From: Pleurodeles waltl | Lineage: Eukaryota > Chordata > Amphibia > Caudata > Salamandridae | Reading direction: 5' to 3' | Length of the DNA stretch: 64,000 nt | Assembly: GCF_031143425.1 (NCBI RefSeq) | Contig: NW_027150030.1 | Coordinates: 83,001-147,000 of the forward strand | Shown: positions 63,489 through 64,000 of the stretch, piece after piece | How the letters are laid out: the number at the start of each line of letters is the position of its first letter | Numbering within the stretch: position 1 is the first letter of the stretch | Position numbers and translations under genes: made by a program | Notes under the pieces: model-generated | The model's database searches: none | Told to the model about the DNA's origin: nothing | Seen by the model: the letters and a program-made list of their open reading frames with translations, nothing else

Positions 63489-64000
63489 GAATTCCCTTGC
63501 CTACTACGAGGGTGGACGGGGCTTGGCTCAGCGGGCGGAGCTTACAGGTGATTCATAAAGGGAGAACCTTCTACTCTGTGTCTGCAGGAGAGGAAGATAG
63601 AACCCGCGCGTCACAGTCAGATACAGATTACGCTCCAGTACATCATCAATTCACCTCCAGGAAGGATTCTAGATTGTTTTCTGCTATGGAATCTATGAGC
63701 GCACAGCCTTGCTTTATCTTTCCCAGCCCAAAAGTTAGGGTGGCTTGTCCTTTCCAGAAGCTGAGCTTCAACTGGGGCACCTGCTACGTTTATATTTGTA
63801 AGTGCTTCCTGTTGAGGTTTAGTTTCTGTAAAATGAGCATCATGGCCTACCCAACGGAGTATTTTCTACGAGTAAGTCAGTAAGCGTTACCTAGCATGTT
63901 TTCATATGCCCCGTTTATATTGTACACTAAGACTACGTGATGGGCCTCGGGGGAAACGTCTCCAGCAACCTTGTGTGCCTTTGGCAATGTGATCGTTACT
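63489..64000 (+). repeat. Partial monomer at the right edge of the window
   Basis: The first 512 bp of a unit carrying ggggctt (as at 58100), cccaaaag and the C-deleted ccaacggag. It is cut by the window end inside the conserved block, so the array continues to the right. Confidence 0.95.

Larger units (their letters stand above)
1..64000 (+). repeat. Satellite DNA array, ~620-bp monomer, ~103 head-to-tail copies, higher-order organised
   Basis: The same ~620-bp sequence recurs from the first to the last base, always in the same orientation and with no unrelated DNA between copies. Phased on the EcoRI site, units start at 207, 838, 1458, 2077, 2697, 3327 and so on to 63489, with spacings of 618-620 bp or, when an 11-bp insertion is present, 629-631 bp. 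Copies differ at a limited set of diagnostic positions, and the combinations of these recur with long periods (4,979, 13,674, 3,105, 9,345 and 12,450 bp), which defines a higher-order repeat. Such arrays are typical of eukaryotic heterochromatin, often centromeric or pericentromeric. Chromosomal position and species are not readable here. I counted 28 CpGs in the 631-bp monomer at 207-837, so CpG is not strongly depleted. Confidence 0.98.

Noticed and set aside
1..64000. CRISPR array or other prokaryotic repeat system
   Set aside because: The repeat unit is ~620 bp with no short repeat-spacer alternation, and spacers are not unique. No bacterial genes are present.
1..64000. A previously undescribed gene system
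   Set aside because: I looked on both strands for genes between or inside repeats and found only repeat-derived frames. The window supports a satellite with complex higher-order structure, not a multi-gene system.

Overview
The whole 64 kb window is one uninterrupted, head-to-tail tandem repeat (satellite DNA). The monomer is about 620 bp, and about 103 copies lie in the same orientation. Almost every copy carries one EcoRI site inside a 10-bp palindrome, and I use that site to phase the monomers (first complete monomer begins at 207). Spacings are 618-620 bp for the short form and 629-631 bp for a long form carrying an 11-bp insertion. I find no convincing protein gene, rRNA, tRNA, CRISPR array, bacterial regulatory signal or inserted transposon. 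The open frames (about 88-132 codons on +, 71 codons on -) recur once per monomer, are broken by indels in many copies, and on + have no ATG start. They are by-products of the repeat.

A homogeneous 64 kb array of this size with multi-level higher-order repeats (HORs) points to a eukaryotic nuclear genome, in centromeric, pericentromeric, subtelomeric or other heterochromatin. The species cannot be named from the sequence. One stretch of the monomer resembles, from memory, the core and tail of mammalian MIR-type SINEs. That is a weak hint of a vertebrate.

Layout: (1) 207-31268 is built from an 8-monomer block A (4,979 bp; copies at 207, 5186 and 18860) and a 14-monomer block B (8,695 bp; copies at 10165 and 23839, the second incomplete). 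Together A+B form a 22-monomer, 13,674-bp higher-order unit. (2) 30674-33162 holds a local two-monomer duplication where the second B block breaks off. (3) About 33160-54122 is a different higher-order domain. It contains a 5-monomer, 3,105-bp module in two tandem copies (36894-43103) and once more at 49344-52448, so two larger units differ in module copy number. (4) 54123-64000 is a less regular mosaic with more private mutations and one truncated monomer (about 150 bp deleted, junction at 61642-61644).

Nothing here works as a pathway. The interest lies in the history of unequal exchange and conversion, in one 66-bp segment that is nearly invariant across copies, and in a few structured motifs (tRNA-D-arm-like hairpin with an A-box match, short palindromes, a SINE-like tail). 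I found no evidence for a new enzymatic or defence system.
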